Shown here: positions 1-10,065 of the stretch, one piece after another
How positions within the stretch are numbered: position 1 is the stretch's first letter
Layout: each line of letters starts with the position of its first letter
NCBI GenBank assembly: GCA_031277315.1
Contig: JAITMP010000014.1
Location: 1 to 51,248 of the forward strand
DNA: 51,248 nt
From: Zoogloeaceae bacterium
Lineage (GTDB): Bacteria > Pseudomonadota > Gammaproteobacteria > Burkholderiales > Rhodocyclaceae
Direction: 5' to 3'
Made by a program: the position numbers and the translations under genes
The notes under the pieces: generated by a model
Told to the model about the DNA's origin: nothing
Database searches by the model: none
What the model saw: only the letters and a program-made list of their open reading frames with translations

Positions 1-464
1 AGCAAACCCAGCAGCCCTAGCGGCCACAGCGGCACTGCAGCCGTTTCTTCAACAGGCACAAACCATTTGACAAGCTCATCAGCAATGCCGTCTCCAGCCT
101 GGCTGGCGGCGCTGTTGAGGGCTTCAGAGAAATCCACCCAATACGGCTGGTCGTTGTCAATAAAAACAACTTCATCACGTTGCTCGTTAGCGGGAGCAAA
201 GAAGTCCTGGATGACGATCCGGGTGCCGTCAGCAAATTCAATAACGAGGTCGTTGCCTTCCTTGGCGAAATTGACAACATCTTCGCGATGCGCGTGAATG
301 GTAAAGACTTCGTGAAGACCGCCGTTAGCCTTGACTGTCTGACCAAGCGCCACATTCACTAGCGTGGCATCAGTGACGTTAGCGCGCTTCTCAGGCGGGG
401 TGAGCGGAAAACCGCGCGCGTCCTTGATCTGCCTGTCAGTAGTCAATCCGTTATCTTGGGCCAT
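1..464 (-). CDS. BapA-like large secreted adhesin, N-terminal part (cut by window edge)
   Basis: A reading frame starts at ATG 464-462 and stays open to the window edge, giving 154 residues without a stop. A purine-rich AAGGAAGAGGG lies upstream of the ATG. The translation carries the features of the BapA-type prefix domain of giant repeat adhesins: a segment HREDVVNFAKEGNDLVIEF, then DGTRIVIQDFF, then a DEVVFIDNDQPYWVDF stretch. Such proteins are usually thousands of residues long, are exported by a type I secretion system and hold biofilms together. The Ig-like repeats and the C-terminal secretion signal would lie to the left of the window. Family assignment is from recognised motifs only; the rest of the protein cannot be seen. 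Confidence 0.72.
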   Translation of the reverse strand, partial: MAQDNGLTTDRQIKDARGFPLTPPEKRANVTDATLVNVALGQTVKANGGLHEVFTIHAHREDVVNFAKEGNDLVIEFADGTRIVIQDFFAPANEQRDEVVFIDNDQPYWVDFSEALNSAASQAGDGIADELVKWFVPVEETAAVPLWPLGLLGL

Positions 465-1195
465 GATGGTTTGTTCCCTCTTCCTTGTTTAAGTTACGTC
501 CGGTTTCCGCAAAACGAAAACCGGATGAAAATAATTAATTGCTTCGAACACTCACTCGCGGGAGCGCGAACACGCGCGACAAAATTGAGCTGCGGACCAA
601 GCCACAAACTCGCTTGTATCGCGCAGACATTTCAATGTTTCAGCTTTAAAAGACATATGCTTTGCTGACAACTTCTCACGCATTATTGCGAATAATACAC
701 GAGAATTATTTAAATTCTTTTATTCTCAAATATCGTCAATATTATTTTATTTATAAGAGAATCAGGTGATGTTTTCCGACGAGAAGCCCGGTCGTATTTT
801 TGAATGTCTGGCACCAATAATCATGGCAGGAAAAGGATACACAAAAATTATTTGGCATACATATAATACGTAAGCAACTTTCCACTTATGCGTCTATTTC
901 GGAAACTTACTTGCTGTAATTTTAGGTACTGGATGAGGCTGCGGAACAAGGCGCCAAGCTGGTGATATATGCGTATTATGACAAGCCTATAGCTGACAGT
1001 TTCGGAAATTTTATATATAAATCAATGAGATTATGAGCATCGACACCGGCATTGAGCAGCCGGTATCAAAGAAGGCCCTGCCGCCCGATCAGGCGATCGG
1101 GTTCTCGTCTAATAGACGGGCACGGGCGCTTGAAACGGCGACTGCGTGATTACGCTGATGGCGTCGCCGCAGGGCATGGCGACGGTGCTTTACCG
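465..1195. other. AT-rich intergenic region between adhesin and zapE
   Basis: This 731-bp stretch is much richer in A and T than its neighbours, mainly at 500-1030, and holds no convincing gene. It must contain the promoter of the leftward adhesin gene. Two short open stretches at the right end look protein-like: 36 codons from 926 to a TGA at 1034-1036, and 38 codons from ATG 1033 to TGA 1147-1149, which overlap in an ATGA. The first begins directly after a stop codon and has no start codon, so these may be remnants of a decayed gene pair. AT-rich DNA in front of adhesin genes is often bound by H-NS-type silencers, but no specific site can be shown here. Confidence 0.5.
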
Positions 1196-2284
1196 TCAAT
1201 CCGCGCCGTGGTGCGGGGCGCTGAGGTAGTCGCGGGTGCGCATTTCGATGAGGCGGCTGACGGTGCGCTGGAATTCGACGGCGTGAATGCCTTCGCGGAA
1301 GAGATCGCCGGCTTCGCAGGCGGCGGTGAGGACGAGCTTGACCTTGTGGTCGTAGAAGATGTCGATCAGCCAGGTAAAGCGGCGCGCTTCGTTGGCCATT
1401 TTTTCCGTCATGCGCGGCACGCCGGAGAGAAAGACAGTGTGATAGGCGCGGGCGATTTCAAGGTAATCGTTCTGTGAGCGCGGCCCGGCGCACAGAGTTT
1501 GAAAATCGAACCAGATGACGCCGATGGCGCGGCGGCAGACGGGCAGCCTGCGCCCGAGAATGCCGAGCGGCCTGCGGTGGCCTTCGCCGCCGGCGATGGC
1601 GCGGAAGGCGGCATCCATTTTCGCTTCGCCGCTGGCATCGGTCGGCACGATATAGACCTCGGCCTTTTCCAGTGCGCGCAGACGGTAGTCGATGCCGCCG
1701 TCGACTTCCAGCACGTCGAGCCGCTCTTTCAGCAGTTCGATGGCGGGGAGAAAATTCTGCCGCTGCAATCCGTTCGGATAGAGACCGTCGGGCGGATAGT
1801 TGGAGGTGAGACAGAACACCACGCCGCGCTCGAACAGGGCTTCCATCAGACGGCCGAGGATCATGGCGTCGGCGATGTCGGAGACGTGAAATTCGTCGAA
1901 GCACATCAGCCGCGTTTCGCGGGCGATGCAGCGGGCGACTTCGAGCAGCGGATCGGCTTCGGCTTTCAGCGCATGCAGTTCGCGCAGGCGCTCATGCACT
2001 TCGCGCATGAAGGCGTGAAAGTGCACGCGGCGCTTGCGCTGGTAAGGGACGGTCTCGAAAAAACAATCCATCAGCAGGCTTTTGCCGCGCCCGACGCCGC
2101 CCCACAGATAAATGCCGCGCGGCAGCGGCGGATTGATGATGAGCTTGCGCAGCTTGCTGCGGCGCTTGTGCTTGAAGGCGACCAGATCGTCGTAGAGGCG
2201 CTGAAGCCGTCCGGCGGCGGCTCGCTGGGCGCTGTCGGGCACGATGCGGCGCGACTGAAACTGGCTCTCCAGCGCGCGCAGCAT
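1196..2284 (-). CDS. zapE: Cell division ATPase ZapE (AFG1 family)
   Basis: This AFG1/ZapE-family P-loop ATPase has a Walker A GGVGRGKS at about residues 62-69 and a Walker B LMCFDE at 126-131. In E. coli ZapE acts at the division ring under stress; mitochondrial relatives handle inner-membrane proteins. I chose the ATG at 2284 (MLRALES...), giving 362 residues, because family members begin at this point and AGGAGG lies 14 bases upstream. An in-frame ATG at 2344 would add 20 residues of low-complexity sequence. The gene follows lpdA, 78 bp from its stop, as the last member of the TCA operon. The lpdA-zapE adjacency is common in Betaproteobacteria and probably reflects co-transcription. Confidence 0.9.
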   Translation of the reverse strand: MLRALESQFQSRRIVPDSAQRAAAGRLQRLYDDLVAFKHKRRSKLRKLIINPPLPRGIYLWGGVGRGKSLLMDCFFETVPYQRKRRVHFHAFMREVHERLRELHALKAEADPLLEVARCIARETRLMCFDEFHVSDIADAMILGRLMEALFERGVVFCLTSNYPPDGLYPNGLQRQNFLPAIELLKERLDVLEVDGGIDYRLRALEKAEVYIVPTDASGEAKMDAAFRAIAGGEGHRRPLGILGRRLPVCRRAIGVIWFDFQTLCAGPRSQNDYLEIARAYHTVFLSGVPRMTEKMANEARRFTWLIDIFYDHKVKLVLTAACEAGDLFREGIHAVEFQRTVSRLIEMRTRDYLSAPHHGAD

Positions 2285-2362
2285 GGCATGCGCGCCAGCC
2301 TCCTGCCGCCGGCCTTCGGCAAGCGCGCGCGCAGCGGTCCCCATCTGGCGATAAATTGATAA

Positions 2363-3787
2363 TCAGAAATGCAGCGGGCGCTTGTCGACCGCCAGCGCCG
2401 CTTCGTGCATGACTTCGGAGAGCGTCGGGTGGGCGTGCACGATGCGGGCGATGTCTTCCGAACTGGCCTGGAATTCCATCGCCACGACGGCTTCCGAAAT
2501 CAACTCGGAAGCATTGGTGCCGATGATATGCACGCCGAGAATCTGGTCGGTCTTGGCGTCGGCCAGCATCTTGACGAAGCCGGTGGTGTCGCCCTGACCA
2601 AGGGCGCGGCCATTGGCGGTGAAGGGAATCCTGCCGGCGCGGTATTCAATGCCGGCGCGCTGCAACTGCTCCTCGGTTTTGCCGACCCAGGCGATTTCGG
2701 GATGCGTGTAGATCACCCAGGGTATGACATCGTAGTTGCAGTGTCCGGCTTGCCCGGCGATCAGCTCGGCGACCATGACGCCCTCCTCCATGCCCTTGTG
2801 CGCCAGCATCGGGCCGCGCACCACGTCGCCCACCGCCCAGACGTTGGGCAGATTGGTGCGGCAGTGGTCGTCGACGGCGACGCGGCCGCGCTCATCGAGC
2901 CGCAGGCCGACAGCTTCACCGCCCAAGCCATCGGTGTTCGGCACACGGCCCACGGAGACAATCAGCTTGTCGCATTCAAGCACGTGATTCTGGTCGCCCA
3001 TCTCGTATGCCAGCGTAATGCCCTTCTTGCCGGTCGTGACCTTGCCGATCTTCACGCCGAGGCGGATATCCAGCCCCTGCTTCTGGGTGAACACTTTCCA
3101 GGCTTCCTTGGCGATGGCGCCGTCGGCGGCGGCGAGAAATTCCGGCAGCGCTTCGAGAATGGTGACTTGCGCGCCGAGCCGCTTCCAGACGCTGCCCAGT
3201 TCGAGGCCGATGACGCCGGCGCCGATGACGCCGAGGCGCTTCGGCACGGCGTCGAAAGCGAGCGCGCCGGCATTGTCGCAAATCAGCTTGTTGTCGACCG
3301 GGATGCCGTCGAGATGGCGCGGGCGCGAGCCGGTGGCGACGACGACGTGTTTCGCCGTCACGATCTCGCCGGCGACATCAATTTCCCAACCGTCCCCGCC
3401 GCCGCCGGCAAAGCGGCCATGGCCGGGCAGCAGCGCGATCTTGTGCTTCTTGAACAGCCCCCGGATGCCGCCGGTGAGCTGGGTGACGATGTTGTCCTTG
3501 CGCTTGATCATCGTCTTCACGTCGATGGCGATCTCGCCGGTGGAAATGCCGTGCATGACAAAGCCGTGGCGGGCATTCTCGAAATGCTCGGAGGATTGCA
3601 GCAGCGCCTTGGAGGGAATGCAGCCGACATTGAGGCAGGTGCCGCCGAGGCGCACTTCGCCCTTCGGATCGTCATACGCCGCCGATTCGACGCAGGCCGT
3701 GGAGAAACCGAGTTGCGCGGCGCGGATCGCCGCCACGTAACCGCCGGGGCCGCCGCCGATGACGAGCACGTCAAATTGTTTGGACAT
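2363..3787 (-). CDS. lpdA: Dihydrolipoyl dehydrogenase (E3 of 2-oxoglutarate dehydrogenase)
   Basis: This is the E3 flavoprotein that reoxidises dihydrolipoamide with NAD+ for the 2-oxoglutarate dehydrogenase complex. The protein has 474 residues, normal for the family. The FAD-binding GGGPGG is at 11-16, the redox-active disulfide lies in CLNVGC at 51-56, a second nucleotide-binding GAGVIG sits mid-protein, and the catalytic histidine is in the C-terminal [13 protein letters not shown] ribosome site precedes ATG 3787. Its first 17 bases overlap the end of the low-GC gene upstream, so its ribosome site lies inside that gene. It is placed after odhA and odhB, which points to the 2-oxoglutarate rather than the pyruvate complex. 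Confidence 0.97.
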   Translation of the reverse strand: MSKQFDVLVIGGGPGGYVAAIRAAQLGFSTACVESAAYDDPKGEVRLGGTCLNVGCIPSKALLQSSEHFENARHGFVMHGISTGEIAIDVKTMIKRKDNIVTQLTGGIRGLFKKHKIALLPGHGRFAGGGGDGWEIDVAGEIVTAKHVVVATGSRPRHLDGIPVDNKLICDNAGALAFDAVPKRLGVIGAGVIGLELGSVWKRLGAQVTILEALPEFLAAADGAIAKEAWKVFTQKQGLDIRLGVKIGKVTTGKKGITLAYEMGDQNHVLECDKLIVSVGRVPNTDGLGGEAVGLRLDERGRVAVDDHCRTNLPNVWAVGDVVRGPMLAHKGMEEGVMVAELIAGQAGHCNYDVIPWVIYTHPEIAWVGKTEEQLQRAGIEYRAGRIPFTANGRALGQGDTTGFVKMLADAKTDQILGVHIIGTNASELISEAVVAMEFQASSEDIARIVHAHPTLSEVMHEAALAVDKRPLHF

Positions 3788-4484
3788 GGGAAGCTCCAGA
3801 AATATGAAGAACTTTTTCTTTCACAGCTTGTTCCGCTTGAAGGAACATTTCAGCAGAAAGTTTGAATTTCTTTTTTGGCGACCCAGAAGGAAGCCAAGCA
3901 AACATACGCCACAGAACAAGAGAGGCTGGCCCGACAGCATTTCCCTTCATACGCCGCAAAAGATCATGACCATATGCCAAAAGCGCGAGGTGTTCCCGCA
4001 GACTGGTATCCTTAAGTATTGCTTCACGATGCTTCTCCTCCAGCCAGACATCTTGCTTGGAGACCAAATGATCGAGAGCATCATGGATCATTCGTTGTGC
4101 CCTCTTTTTATCGGTCGGCGCGGGGCGTCGCGCTTTCAAATTCGGCACATCGACTAGCCAGCTACAAAGAGGGCAGAAGCAGTGAGCATCAGGCGAGTAA
4201 AGACGTTTACCCGGATCGCTCACAAGCTCAAATGAGTTTTCCAGATACGTAGAAAACAAGCCACAGAAATCTTTCATATCTTCAATGGCTGGTCTCGCTC
4301 TTTCTGGAATGTCCAGATAGTGCCTAGTAATCCATTCTTCTGCCGCAGAAGCGGCAGAAGCATAATGATGAGCGGTCTTGAAAGATACAAAGCCTTTGGT
4401 GATCGCCGACGAGACCCATTGCAACAATTCGTAGCTGCGCGCCTGCAAGCCCACTGCTCGTGACATTTGCTCGCTGGTGAACAC
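3771..4484 (-). CDS. Unrecognised 237-residue protein inserted between odhB and lpdA
   Basis: I do not recognise this protein. It starts at GTG 4484 with AGGG 7 bases upstream, 21 bp after the odhB stop; ATG 4466 is a possible later start. It ends inside the first codons of lpdA. A Cys-rich HCFCPLCSW motif lies mid-protein, followed by a charged, helical stretch; no signal peptide or clear membrane segment is visible. Its base composition is clearly lower in GC than the flanking odh genes (a sampled 60-base row is about 42% GC), and related operons normally run directly from odhB to lpdA. It therefore looks like a later insertion that kept the operon readable. The role is unknown; a zinc- or metal-binding function is possible from the CxC..C cluster. 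Confidence 0.7.
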   Translation of the reverse strand: MFTSEQMSRAVGLQARSYELLQWVSSAITKGFVSFKTAHHYASAASAAEEWITRHYLDIPERARPAIEDMKDFCGLFSTYLENSFELVSDPGKRLYSPDAHCFCPLCSWLVDVPNLKARRPAPTDKKRAQRMIHDALDHLVSKQDVWLEEKHREAILKDTSLREHLALLAYGHDLLRRMKGNAVGPASLVLWRMFAWLPSGSPKKKFKLSAEMFLQAEQAVKEKVLHISGASHVQTI

Positions 4485-4505
4485 GACTTCCCTACTTTGG
4501 CCGAA

Positions 4506-5747
4506 TCAGACATCAAACAACAAGCGCGCCGGATCTTCCAGCGCCTCCTTCATTGTCACCAGACCGAGCACCGCCTCGCGGCCGTCGATAATGCGGTGGT
4601 CATAGGACAGCGCCAGATAGTTCATCGGGCGGATGACGATCTGGCCGTTCTCGACCACGGCGCGATCCTTGGTGGCGTGAATGCCGAGGATGGCCGACTG
4701 CGGCGGGTTGATGATCGGCGTGGACAGCATCGAGCCGAAGACGCCGCCGTTGCTGATCGAGAAAGTGCCGCCGGTCAGTTCCTCGATGGAGAGCTTGCCG
4801 TCCTTGGCCTTGACGCCGAATTCGGCGATCTTGCGCTCGATCTCGGCGAACGTCAGTTGGTCGGCGTCGCGCAGAATCGGCACCACCAAGCCGCGCGGGC
4901 TGCCGACGGCGATGCCGATGTCGAAGTAGCCGTGATACACGATGTCGTTGCCGTCGATCGAAGCGTTGATGAGGGGGAATTTTTTCAGCGCCGCCACCGC
5001 CGCCTTGACGAAGAAACTCATGAAGCCGAGCTTGGCGCCGTGCTCTTTCTCAAACTTGTCCTTGTACTTGTCGCGCAGCGCCATCACCGGCGCCATGTTC
5101 ACCTCGTTGAACGTGGTAAGGATGGCGGCGGTCGACTGCGATTCGACCAGGCGCTCGGCGATGCGCGCGCGCAGACGGCTCATCGGCACGCGCTGCTCGG
5201 CGCGCTCGCCGACGATGTTGTCGATGTTCACCGGCGCGGCGGGCTGGATCAGCGCGGGCCGCGCCGGAGCGGCGGTGGACGCCGGCGCAACAGAGGGCGC
5301 GGCGCCTGAACGCTGACCGGCTTCAAGCACGTCGGCCTTGGTGACGCGGCCGCCGCGGCCACTGCCTTCAATGGCCGCCGCGTCGACGCCCTTCTCGGCC
5401 ATCAGCTTGCGCGCGGCCGGGCCGGCTGGCGCGGCGGCAGATGCTGCGGACGCCGCCGCCGATTTGGCCGGCGCCGGCGCCGATTTCGGGGGCGCGGCGG
5501 CGGCTTTCGCTTCGGTGTCGAGCCGGGCGATCACCTCGCCGGCGGTGACGGCGGCGCCGTTGCCCTTGAGGATTTTGACCAGCACGCCGGCTTCCGGCGC
5601 GGGCAGTTCGAGCACCACTTTGTCAGTCTCGATGTCGATCAGGTTTTCATCGCGGGCAACCGCCTCGCCTTCCTGTTTGTGCCAGGAAACCAGGGTCGCT
5701 TCGGAAACCGATTCGGACAACTGGGGAACTTTGACGTCGATCAGCAT
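4506..5747 (-). CDS. odhB: Dihydrolipoamide succinyltransferase (E2 of 2-oxoglutarate dehydrogenase)
   Basis: This E2 core subunit transfers the succinyl group from lipoamide to CoA. It has 413 residues in the usual order: an N-terminal lipoyl domain with the lipoylated Lys43 in ETDKV, an Ala/Pro-rich linker at about 78-105, a peripheral-subunit-binding domain at about 108-147, a second linker, and the acyltransferase domain ending in SYDHRIIDG with catalytic His384 and Asp388. GGAG precedes the ATG. It begins 18 bp after the odhA stop. A single lipoyl domain and the position between odhA and lpdA identify it as the succinyl rather than the acetyl enzyme. It is equivalent to sucB. Confidence 0.97.
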   Translation of the reverse strand: MLIDVKVPQLSESVSEATLVSWHKQEGEAVARDENLIDIETDKVVLELPAPEAGVLVKILKGNGAAVTAGEVIARLDTEAKAAAAPPKSAPAPAKSAAASAASAAAPAGPAARKLMAEKGVDAAAIEGSGRGGRVTKADVLEAGQRSGAAPSVAPASTAAPARPALIQPAAPVNIDNIVGERAEQRVPMSRLRARIAERLVESQSTAAILTTFNEVNMAPVMALRDKYKDKFEKEHGAKLGFMSFFVKAAVAALKKFPLINASIDGNDIVYHGYFDIGIAVGSPRGLVVPILRDADQLTFAEIERKIAEFGVKAKDGKLSIEELTGGTFSISNGGVFGSMLSTPIINPPQSAILGIHATKDRAVVENGQIVIRPMNYLALSYDHRIIDGREAVLGLVTMKEALEDPARLLFDV

Positions 5748-5765
5748 CGTTTTCTCCGTATCAGC

Positions 5766-8594
5766 TTAGTTCGACGCGCCGAGGGCTTCGTCGATGAGTT
5801 CTTTCTGTTGCGCCATGTGTTTCGCGGCATAGCCCACCGCCGGCGAGGGAGAGGCCGGCCGCGACACCACCCCCAGCGTCTGGCCCGCGCCCAGCACGCT
5901 TTGCAGGCGGTGCGTTTTGGCATACCAGGCGCCCTGGTTGAGCGGCTCCTCCTGACACCAGATCAGTTCCCTGGCGTTGGGGAAACGCTGCAATTCATCG
6001 GCAAAGCGGCGGTCGTCGAAAGGATAAAGCTGTTCGACGCGCAGAAGGGCGACGTGGTCGATCTTGCGTTCGCGCCGCGCCGCCAGCAGATCGAAATACA
6101 CCTTGCCGGCGCAGGCGACGACGCGGGTGACCTGCTTCGGGTCGATCGGGTCAATCTCGCCGATGACGGTATTGAAGGTGCCGCCGGCGACATCTTCCAG
6201 CGGCGTAGCGGCGTCCTTGTGGCGCAGCAGGGATTTCGGCGTGAACACGATCAGCGGCTTGCGCTGCTTGCGCAACATCTGCCGGCGCAGGAGATGGAAG
6301 ATCTGGCCGGCGTTGGAGGGCATGCAGACTTCCCAATTGAATTCGGCGGAAAGCTGCATGTACCGCTCGACCCGCGCCGAGGAGTGTTCCGGCCCCTGCC
6401 CTTCGTAGCCGTGCGGCAGCAGCAGGACGAGGCCGCAGCCGCGCCCCCACTTCGCTTCGCCGGAGGAGAGGAACTGGTCGATGACCACCTGCGCGCCGTT
6501 GGCGAAGTCGCCGAACTGCCCTTCCCAGACCACCAGATCGGTCGGGCTGGCGGTGGCGAAGCCGTATTCAAACGCCAGCACGGCCTCTTCCGACAGCACG
6601 GAATCGAAGCAGTGGAAGCCGCCCTGTTTCTCTTGCAGATTGGCGAGCGGCCACCAGGTGCCCTCGTCCCATTTCTCGCGGTGCTGGTCGTGCAGGGCGG
6701 CGTGGCGGTGGAAGAACGTGCCGCGGCCGACGTCCTCGCCCGAGATGCGCACGTTGTAGCCCGCTGCCAGCAAGGTTGCATACGCGAGATTCTCGCCCAT
6801 GCCCCAATCCACCGGCAGCTTGCCCTGCCCCATCGCCCGGCGATCCTCGATGATTTTCTGCACGCGCGGATGCAGCGTGAAATTCTCCGGGATTTCGGTC
6901 AGGCGTCCGGCGAGGCGCTTGATCTCCTTCATCGGCACGGCGGTGTCGCACTTCTCGGAATAGGGGACGCCGGTATACGGCGTCCAGTCGATGGCGAATT
7001 TGCTGTGGTAATCGGTGATGACGGGATCCACCAGATGATGGCCCTCGTCGAGCGCGGCGCGGTATTCCTTGATCTTGTTCTCGGCGTCGCCCGGCGCGAT
7101 GACGCCCTGCGCTTCGAGGCGGTCGGCATAGAGCTTGCGCGTGCCCGGATGCTGGGCGACTTTCTTGTACATCAACGGCTGGGTGACCATCGGCTCGTCC
7201 TGCTCGTTGTGGCCGAGCTTGCGGAAGCAGACGATGTCGACCACCACGTCGCGCTTGAATTCCTGGCGGAATTCCATCGCGATCCGGGTGACGAGGGCGA
7301 CGGCTTCGGGGTCGTCGCCGTTCACGTGGAAGATGGGCGCTTCGACCATCTTGAACAAATCGGTGCAATAGAGCGAGGAACGGTAGTCGCGCAGATCGGA
7401 GGTGGTGAAGCCGATCTGGTTGTTGACGATCAGATGCACCGTGCCGCCGGTGCCGTAGCCGCGCGTCTGCGAAAAATTGAGCATTTCCTGATTCACGCCC
7501 TGCCCGGCGACGGCGGCGTCGCCGTGGATCAGCACCGGCAGCACTTCGGCCTTGCCGTTCTGTCCGCGCCGCAACTGACGCGCGTAGACCGAGCCGGCCA
7601 CCACCGGATTCACGATTTCCAGATGCGAGGGGTTGAAGGCCAGCGTCAGGTGCATCGGCCCGCCCGGCGTGGCGACATCGGAGGAATAGCCCATGTGGTA
7701 CTTCACATCGCCGGCGGAGAGCGCCGACGCCTTCTTGCCTTCAAATTCCTCGAACAGCATTTTCGGCTGCTTGCCGAGCGTGTTCACCAGCACGTTGAGG
7801 CGGCCGCGGTGCGCCATGCCGATCACCATCTCCTGCACGCCGACCGTGCCGGCAGTGCGGATCAACTGATCCATCGCCAGAATCAGGGATTCGCCGCCTT
7901 CGAGCGAAAACCGTTTCTGGCCGACATAGCGGGTATGCAGATAGCGTTCCAGCGTCTCGGCCTGGGTAATCAGGCGCAGAAAACGGCGCTTGTCGTCGGC
8001 GCTGTAGTCCAGCGTCGAGCGGATCGGCTCCAGCCTGGCCTGAATCCAGCGCTTCTGTGCCACATCGGAGAGGAACATGTACTCGGCGCCGATGGTGCCG
8101 CAGTAGGTCTGGCGCAAGGCTTCGAGAATTTCGCGCAGGGTGGCCTGCTCGGGCGCACCGGCGAAGCTGCCGGTAGCGAAAGTCTGCCCCAGATCGGCCT
8201 CGGTGAAGCCGTAGTAAGCCGGATCGAGTTCCTGAATCGCCGGCCGCTCGCTGCGCTTGAGCGGGTCCAGTTGCGCCCAGCGGTTGCCGAGAAAGCGGTA
8301 AGCATTGATGAGTTGCAGCGCGGCAACCTGCTTCTTGTCGGTCGCCCCGCCGGCCGGCGCGGCGCGCAGCGTGCCGAGCTTGGCGCGCTGGGCGAAAGAA
8401 GCCACCACCGGCGCGTGAGCGACATCGCGGCCGACGCCGGCGCCCGGCACATCCTGCAAGCGATCAAAATAATTGCGCCAGACATCGGTGATCGAGGCGG
8501 GATTCTCAAGATAGGATTCGTAGAGCTCCTCGATGAAAGGCGCATTGGCGCCGAAGAGATACGAATTGCCGAGCATTTGCTTCATTTGACTCAT
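5766..8594 (-). CDS. odhA: 2-oxoglutarate dehydrogenase E1 component
   Basis: This is the thiamine-diphosphate-dependent E1 subunit that decarboxylates 2-oxoglutarate and succinylates the lipoyl group of E2. Its 942 residues match the family (about 930-950). The N-terminal segment NSYLFGANAPFIEELYESYL is the E1o-specific E2-binding region. The central part has HRGRLNVL and HGDAAVAGQG typical of the cofactor and substrate pocket, and the C-terminal half is the transketolase-like pyrimidine domain. AGAGGT lies upstream of ATG 8594. It sits 100 bp after gltA and 18 bp before odhB, so it is part of the same transcript. It is equivalent to sucA. Confidence 0.97.
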   Translation of the reverse strand: MSQMKQMLGNSYLFGANAPFIEELYESYLENPASITDVWRNYFDRLQDVPGAGVGRDVAHAPVVASFAQRAKLGTLRAAPAGGATDKKQVAALQLINAYRFLGNRWAQLDPLKRSERPAIQELDPAYYGFTEADLGQTFATGSFAGAPEQATLREILEALRQTYCGTIGAEYMFLSDVAQKRWIQARLEPIRSTLDYSADDKRRFLRLITQAETLERYLHTRYVGQKRFSLEGGESLILAMDQLIRTAGTVGVQEMVIGMAHRGRLNVLVNTLGKQPKMLFEEFEGKKASALSAGDVKYHMGYSSDVATPGGPMHLTLAFNPSHLEIVNPVVAGSVYARQLRRGQNGKAEVLPVLIHGDAAVAGQGVNQEMLNFSQTRGYGTGGTVHLIVNNQIGFTTSDLRDYRSSLYCTDLFKMVEAPIFHVNGDDPEAVALVTRIAMEFRQEFKRDVVVDIVCFRKLGHNEQDEPMVTQPLMYKKVAQHPGTRKLYADRLEAQGVIAPGDAENKIKEYRAALDEGHHLVDPVITDYHSKFAIDWTPYTGVPYSEKCDTAVPMKEIKRLAGRLTEIPENFTLHPRVQKIIEDRRAMGQGKLPVDWGMGENLAYATLLAAGYNVRISGEDVGRGTFFHRHAALHDQHREKWDEGTWWPLANLQEKQGGFHCFDSVLSEEAVLAFEYGFATASPTDLVVWEGQFGDFANGAQVVIDQFLSSGEAKWGRGCGLVLLLPHGYEGQGPEHSSARVERYMQLSAEFNWEVCMPSNAGQIFHLLRRQMLRKQRKPLIVFTPKSLLRHKDAATPLEDVAGGTFNTVIGEIDPIDPKQVTRVVACAGKVYFDLLAARRERKIDHVALLRVEQLYPFDDRRFADELQRFPNARELIWCQEEPLNQGAWYAKTHRLQSVLGAGQTLGVVSRPASPSPAVGYAAKHMAQQKELIDEALGASN

Positions 8595-8694
8595 GCCGTG
8601 ACCTCTCGGAATGGATGCGGTTGGCGATTGACGGTTGCCGCTGACAGCGGGCGGGAAAGGAACAGCGCGCCTCCCCGCCCGTGAAGCCGTCGAC

Positions 8695-9987
8695 TCAGCG
8701 TTTGCTCATCGGCGGCACGTCGCGCTGCTCGGCGCCGTTGAACAACTGGCGCGGACGGCCAATCTTCTGATCCGGATCGGCGATCATCTCGTTCCACTGC
8801 GCGATCCAGCCGACCGTGCGGGCCAGCGCGAAAATGCCGGTGAACAACTGGGTCGGAATGCCGAGGGCGCGCTGCACGATGCCGGAATAGAAATCCACGT
8901 TCGGATAGAGTTTCTTCTCCACGAAGTAGTCGTCCTCCAGGGCGATTTTTTCCAGCGCGACGGCCAGTTTGAAAAGCCGGTCGTCATGCAGGCCGAGTTC
9001 GTTGAGCACTTCGTGGCAAGTCTCGCGCATCAGCTTGGCGCGCGGATCGAAATTTTTGTACACGCGGTGACCGAAGCCCATCAGCTTGAAGGAATCGCTC
9101 TTGTCCTTGGCGCGCTTGATGTACTCGCCGACGTGCGACACGTCGCCGATTTCTTCCAGCATGGTCAGGCACGCTTCGTTGGCGCCGCCGTGCGCCGGCC
9201 CCCACAGGCAGGCGATGCCGGAGGAAATGCAGGCGAAGGGATTGGCGCCGGAAGAGCCGGCCAGACGCACCGTCGAGGTGGAGGCATTCTGCTCGTGATC
9301 GGCATGCAGGATCAGGATGCGGTCGAGCGCCCGCACCAGCACCGGATTCGGCTCGTAATCCTCGCAGGGATTGCCGAACATCATGTGCATGAAGTTGGCC
9401 GTGTAGGAAATGTCGTTGCGCGGATACATGAACGGCTCGCCGCGACCGTACTTGTAAGCCATGGCGACAATGTTCGGCAGCTTGGCGATGAGACGGTACG
9501 CCGAGATGTCGCGGTGGTACTGGTCGGAAATGTCCATCGCGTCGTGGTAGAACGCCGACAGCGCGCCGACCACGCCGACCAGCACGGCCATCGGATGCGC
9601 GTCGCGGCGGAAACCGGAATAGAAGCGGATCAACTGCTCGTGCACCATCGTGTGCCGCTTGACGACGTTGTCAAACTCCGCCTTCTCCTCGGGGTTGGGC
9701 AATTCGCCCTTCAAAATCAGATAGGCGACTTCGAGAAAGTCGCACTCTCCGGCCAGTTGCTCGATCGGATAGCCGCGATAAAGCAGAATGCCGGCGTCGC
9801 CGTCGATGTACGTGATGGCCGATTTGCAGGCCGCCGTGGACATGAAGCCCGGATCGAAAGTAAACATCCCCGTCTTGGCATAGAGCTGGCGGATGTCGAT
9901 CACGTCCGGCCCGACCGAGCCGGAGTAGACGGGCAGTTCCACGGTCTTACCGTCGACGGTAAGCGTAGCGTTGCGCTGAGTATTCAT
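8695..9987 (-). CDS. gltA: Citrate synthase, hexameric type II
   Basis: Condenses oxaloacetate with acetyl-CoA to make citrate. The protein has 430 residues from ATG 9987, which is preceded by GGGGA; an upstream in-frame start would add 16 residues unlike any citrate synthase. The catalytic residues are visible in [21 protein letters not shown] and NVDFYSG, and [14 protein letters not shown] is the usual conserved stretch. The N-terminal extension of about 40 residues is typical of the NADH-sensitive type II enzymes of Gram-negative bacteria. It lies 78 bp after sdhE inside the TCA operon. Sequence cannot separate it fully from a 2-methylcitrate synthase, but length, the N-terminal domain and context favour gltA. 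Confidence 0.97.
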   Translation of the reverse strand: MNTQRNATLTVDGKTVELPVYSGSVGPDVIDIRQLYAKTGMFTFDPGFMSTAACKSAITYIDGDAGILLYRGYPIEQLAGECDFLEVAYLILKGELPNPEEKAEFDNVVKRHTMVHEQLIRFYSGFRRDAHPMAVLVGVVGALSAFYHDAMDISDQYHRDISAYRLIAKLPNIVAMAYKYGRGEPFMYPRNDISYTANFMHMMFGNPCEDYEPNPVLVRALDRILILHADHEQNASTSTVRLAGSSGANPFACISSGIACLWGPAHGGANEACLTMLEEIGDVSHVGEYIKRAKDKSDSFKLMGFGHRVYKNFDPRAKLMRETCHEVLNELGLHDDRLFKLAVALEKIALEDDYFVEKKLYPNVDFYSGIVQRALGIPTQLFTGIFALARTVGWIAQWNEMIADPDQKIGRPRQLFNGAEQRDVPPMSKR

Positions 9988-10065
9988 GTTTGCGTCCCCA
10001 TCAGAAAATCGAAAAACTCTCCCAACTCTCCCCAAAACCTTTTCCTGCTTTCCCCTTCTTTTCCC

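Noticed and set aside
456-668. 70-codon open frame in the AT-rich gap
   Set aside because: No ribosome site or protein-like pattern, and it overlaps the start of the adhesin gene on the other strand.
2369-3865. 498-codon open frame opposite lpdA
   Set aside because: Antisense of a complete and conserved gene; composition typical of a mirror frame.
5679-8684. 1001-codon open frame on the plus strand opposite odhA
   Set aside because: It mirrors a real gene in high-GC DNA, has no recognisable motifs, and the minus strand encodes a complete E1 enzyme.
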